A DNA stretch of 10,884 nucleotides from assembly GCA_001414485.1 (NCBI GenBank), contig LLEY01000375.1:1-10884 (forward strand), read 5' to 3'. Every line of letters starts with the position of its first letter. Within the stretch, counting starts at the first letter, position 1. The position numbers were made by a program, and so were the translations under genes. This DNA comes from Calycina herbarum (Eukaryota > Ascomycota > Leotiomycetes > Helotiales > Pezizellaceae). A model generated the notes under the pieces. That model had not been told where the DNA came from, searched no databases, and saw only the letters and a program-made list of their open reading frames with translations. Of this stretch, positions 8,106-10,884 are shown piece by piece.

Positions 8106-8931
8106 ATTAGAGCGCCGTCTAGACTACTTACTACGTATAACGTGATTCGTAATACTAGGCTTCTAGGCGCTTTCTCTATTCTTTAAGCGTAGTACTATAC
8201 TCGAACCTCTCTCTCTCTATTTCTTACTTTTCTTCCTACTTCTATCTCGTCTTCTAAGAGTACGGTATTATCTTTCCTGTCTTTAATAGTCTTCCTCTCC
8301 TTCTTCTTAGCTACGTAGCTATATACTTATAAGCGTTTTAGATTAGCTTCCCTAGTTTAGACGCTTAGAACTTTCTTTTAAACGTAGCTACTCTTAGATT
8401 AAGATATAGGTCGATTAGTATATAGTCTACCTCTATCTTAAGACTCTATACTAGAGTAGCCTTATATACCTCTATTACTACTTATAGGTACTTTAACTAT
8501 TATATAGAGAAGCTTCTTACTATCCCTTTTACACTCTCTCTCTTTAGTATTATATAGTACGAAAGAGGGTCGTAAGAAGTCACTATTACTCTCTCGGATT
8601 CTACCTTACTACTTCGGGAAAATAGTAGAGTAGATCGAAGTATTCGATATAATTCTATAGTCTAATCCCTCTCACCGCCTACCCGGAGGTGACGCTTATT
8701 TTCTCTAACTCTCTTTCGTACTATACTAACGCTCTATACGTAATCGCGCTTCTTATTACTACTATATATATTTGCCTTATTCAGTAGTAGTCTATACTCT
8801 ACGTCTTCCTAGCTAGTCTTATAAGTATAAAGGTTTATATTATAAGCTTCTTCTATACTCTCTCCTAGTATACTTTCTAGTTTAGCTTTCTATCGAGCTC
8901 TACCTCTAGAAACCTTATATACTCGACTAGT
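8106..8931 (-). pseudogene. LINE ORF2 C-terminal relic, continues across copy D
   Basis: With copy D removed, the LINE protein continues with LEVELDRKLN (about 8880-8909), TFILIRLARKT.S (about 8830), and IRSAITYRALV.Y (about 8730), which match the post-RT thumb region of fungal LINE ORF2 proteins. After about 8680 the frame changes at least once. DLYLNLRVATF at 8380-8412 and a basic RRRRGRLL stretch (about 8310) mark the C-terminal region. The last readable frame ends near 8106. Many TAA/TAG codons are present. No terminal CCHC zinc knuckle was recognised. Confidence 0.85.
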
Positions 8932-8936
8932 ATAAG

Positions 8937-9528
8937 TGTTAAAATGGTCACGTAAGAGGGCAGAAGGCAGAAGTCAAGGGTATAAATTATGTGTATATGT
9001 GTGTGTATGTGTGTGTGTGTGTGTGTATATGTCCTAGGTAGACGTCCCAGGACCTAGTTATATACATATGTGTATAAAGGACTCTTTTGTATATACGTAT
9101 ACGGAATACGTATATAGTGTACAAAGGCCTCTTTGTATATACGTATTCGGAATACGTATGCGGTGTATAAAGGACTCTTTGTATATACGCATTCGGAATA
9201 CGTATGCGGGGTACAAAGGACTCTTTATATATACGTATACGGCATACGCCATAAAACGCCACTTCCGTAAACGGAATACGTATGCGGAAGTATATGTAAT
9301 TAATATACAAAACTTAACGCGTTGCTCTAGAGTGCTCTAGACACATCAGAACCGCGAGGTCACGTAGTATTCTAACTGAGCTTAACTTTTAGGTCTATAT
9401 ACACTTAAGCATGTATGTCTAAGTATACTAGATACTAATATATAAATTATTTATAATAAAGTATTTTCTTTAGATATTAATTATACTTAATCTCTTATAT
9501 TTATACTATTTATTTATATATTATTATA
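8937..9528 (+). mobile_element. Short repeat copy D (R-U5 type, with full AT-rich end), with TSD
   Basis: This 592-bp copy starts TGTTAAAATGG and ends TATTATTATA, flanked by the 5-bp repeat ataag (8932-8936 and 9529-9533). It keeps the 88-bp AT-rich end (9441-9528), which also occurs inverted in copy C (6325-6411). It lies in the post-RT part of the LINE, and LINE coding sequence is readable on both sides. It ends at the same terminal motif as A and E, although its internal AT-rich segment is 78 bp longer. Confidence 0.9.
9076..9252 (+). repeat. 46-bp minisatellite in copy D (3 full units plus partial)
   Basis: Units lie at 9076-9122 (47 bp, extra t), 9123-9168, 9169-9214 and a partial 9215-9252. 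The order of unit variants (cctcttt unit second) is like C. Confidence 0.9.
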
Positions 9529-9533
9529 ATAAG

Positions 9534-10715
9534 CCTCGCTTTTCTAAACTAAACTATCTCTTTCTATAGTACCCTCGTTCTTATAAAGTATATAAGTACT
9601 ATATTTTCTAGGCTAAAAGCTATGTCTTACTTATTCGCCTACTCGTTATATACTTCCTAGGCTACTTCGAGTATTCTATAGTTTACTTCTATACTCTTTA
9701 ATATCGTAAGTAGGTTTATATCGTCTATAAAGCCTACTATTACCAGTCTATTAATCCTTACTAAGTCGTTATATAAGGTTAAAGTAAATAGAATAAAGAG
9801 TATTAAGAACAGTACTAAACCTTATAGTACCTCTTAACTTAGGTCTCTCTTATCTATAAACCTCCTATCGAAGAATAACATAGCCTTATATCATAAGAGA
9901 AAGCTTCCTATCTAGGTTATAACCTACTATAGTATCTCTTTCTCTCTTAGAGTATAGAGCAGCTATATATAGTCTACCTAGTTAAACGCTTCTACTATGT
10001 CTAGCTAGGCTAAGAACGCGTAGCTCTTATTCTCTTAAATAGTATATATCCTCTCTATTACTATTCTTATTACAAGTTCTATATTCTAGTACTCCTAGTT
10101 GCTTATCTATATTCCTAAGAGTATAGCTACCTCTTCTATAAGCTATATAAGCCTCTATACTATTACCTCTTTAAGGATCTTATCTATTATTAAGAGTAGT
10201 ACTATTAGCTAGTAGGCTCCTACCTTACTCTGTTCCTCTATTATCTTATCTAGTTTCCTTAGTACTACTACTTTTACGTAGTAGAATAGTAATAGAAAGT
10301 ACTATAAGTGGAAGCTCGCTTCTACGATTACTATAAGTACCTCTTAAAGTAGCTTATTATACGCTTTTAGAAAGCTGTTTACTAGTATATTAAACCCTAG
10401 TGCCTTCTAAGGTGTTAATCTTATTACCTTCTTAATATACTTCTTAGTTACTCGCTAGCTTACTTAGTATCTTTAAGAGAAGCTCTTAAAACCCTACTCC
10501 TTATTAGGAATACTTAAGTAGTTAGCTGTTAATTCTAAGAAGAACTTCTCTATAAGGATATAGGCCTTATTCTTATAATTCTTACCACTTATTCTACTAG
10601 GCGAAGTAAGTATTAGTAGTACTAGCGCTTTAGGTTTAACGTGTCTCTTTAGACGTACCTACTTCTTAAGCGTCTATAGCTTTCTATCGTCTTTCGTCGC
10701 CTTTATAAGTGTCTC
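9534..10715 (-). pseudogene. LINE reverse transcriptase relic (N-terminal and catalytic part)
   Basis: Near 10400 the frame reads RLTP.KALGFN, the LINE motif before the first RT block. VVVLRKLDK (about 10255) and the ILKEVI block (about 10180) follow. The first catalytic block AFLA.LDIVEAFN..D is at about 10025-9970 and the RT active-site box FIDDIN at 9720-9731, both with the Asp residues still present. ILEVA.EVYNE.ANK is near 9650. Stops at Trp/Gln positions and one TGA (CGA-type Arg) near 9890 break the frame. It would have performed target-primed reverse transcription. The frame stops at copy D with one TSD copy at 9529-9533. Upstream of about 10450 the alignment to RT is weak. Confidence 0.9.
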
Positions 10716-10884
10716 TATAATAATATATTAGTATCTAGTATACTTAGACATAAGTACTTAAGTGTATATAGACCTAAAAGTTAAGCTTAGTCAGAATACC
10801 ACGTGACCTCGTGGTTCTGATGTGTCTAGAGCACTCTAGAGCAACGCGTTAAGTTTTGTATATTAATTACATATACTTCCGCAT
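10716..10884 (-). mobile_element. Short repeat copy E, cut by the window edge
   Basis: In the same orientation as C, it begins with TATAATAATA at 10716-10725, directly after LINE-side sequence gtctc (10711-10715), which should recur as the duplication beyond the window. It matches A in lacking the 78-bp AT-rich segment and in the base variants around ctcgtggttct. The copy continues past 10884. Confidence 0.88.

Larger units (their letters stand above)
8932..9533. repeat. Target-site duplication ataag flanking copy D
   Basis: ataag at 8932-8936 and 9529-9533 directly abuts both ends of copy D. It independently confirms that TATTATTATA is a real end of this form of the element and not a chance alignment limit. 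Confidence 0.83.
8074..10715 (-). mobile_element. Degraded non-LTR retrotransposon (LINE, Tad1-like) ORF2 relic
   Basis: The minus strand from 10715 to about 8106 reads as LINE ORF2 from just before the reverse transcriptase to its C-terminal region, interrupted by copy D at 8937-9528. The 5' part (endonuclease, ORF1) is cut off by copy E and the right edge. The 3' end after about 8106 is short, has no visible poly-A and abuts the Gypsy LTR. Sequence style (AFLA.LDIVEAFN..D, then FIDDIN) resembles fungal Tad1/I-type elements; the clade is an inference. Confidence 0.88.

Overview
This window looks like a transposon graveyard from a filamentous ascomycete (Pezizomycotina). No intact host gene, tRNA, rRNA or bacterial-type feature is visible. 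The DNA is very AT-rich and full of TA/CTAG steps. The long retroelement relics read in one frame on the minus strand, but Trp/Gln codons have become TAG/TAA, Cys/His have become Tyr, and Asp/Gly have changed by G-to-A. This is the signature expected of repeat-induced point mutation (RIP). The organism is inferred from this style only.

Layout, left to right (all three old elements read on the minus strand): (1) 1-3528, a Ty1/Copia element: zinc knuckle, protease, GAG-pre-integrase, integrase core and reverse transcriptase, running off the left edge. (2) 3999-8073, a Ty3/Gypsy element: probable 5' LTR (about 7789-8073), gag (7739-6888), then RT, RNase H and the N-terminal part of integrase (6144-3999). 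The protease and a piece of RT are missing. (3) 8074-10715, the reverse transcriptase and C-terminal part of a non-LTR retrotransposon (LINE, probably Tad1-like).

Five copies of one much better preserved short repeat are set into these relics: A 2031-2552, B 3529-3998, C 6145-6882, D 8937-9528 and E 10716-10884 (cut by the window edge). A and D carry perfect 5-bp target-site duplications (catac, ataag), and removing A restores the Copia reading frame through a CxxC motif. C has LTR-like termini (TGTTA...TAACA) and a 4-5 bp duplication. B has no duplication and lies exactly where Copia stops and Gypsy begins, so it is probably a recombination scar.

The most interesting signal is that C has 180 bp (6145-6324) that A, B, D and E lack. 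Those 180 bp look like a promoter: two CACGTG boxes one helical turn apart, and a TATATATA box 31 nt before the point where the four short copies all end. The short copies therefore look like R-U5 (transcript start to U5 end) pieces inserted with target-site duplications, while C looks like a complete U3-R-U5 solo LTR. All copies contain a GT-rich microsatellite (visible in A-D), a 46-bp minisatellite of variable copy number and a 23-bp hairpin.
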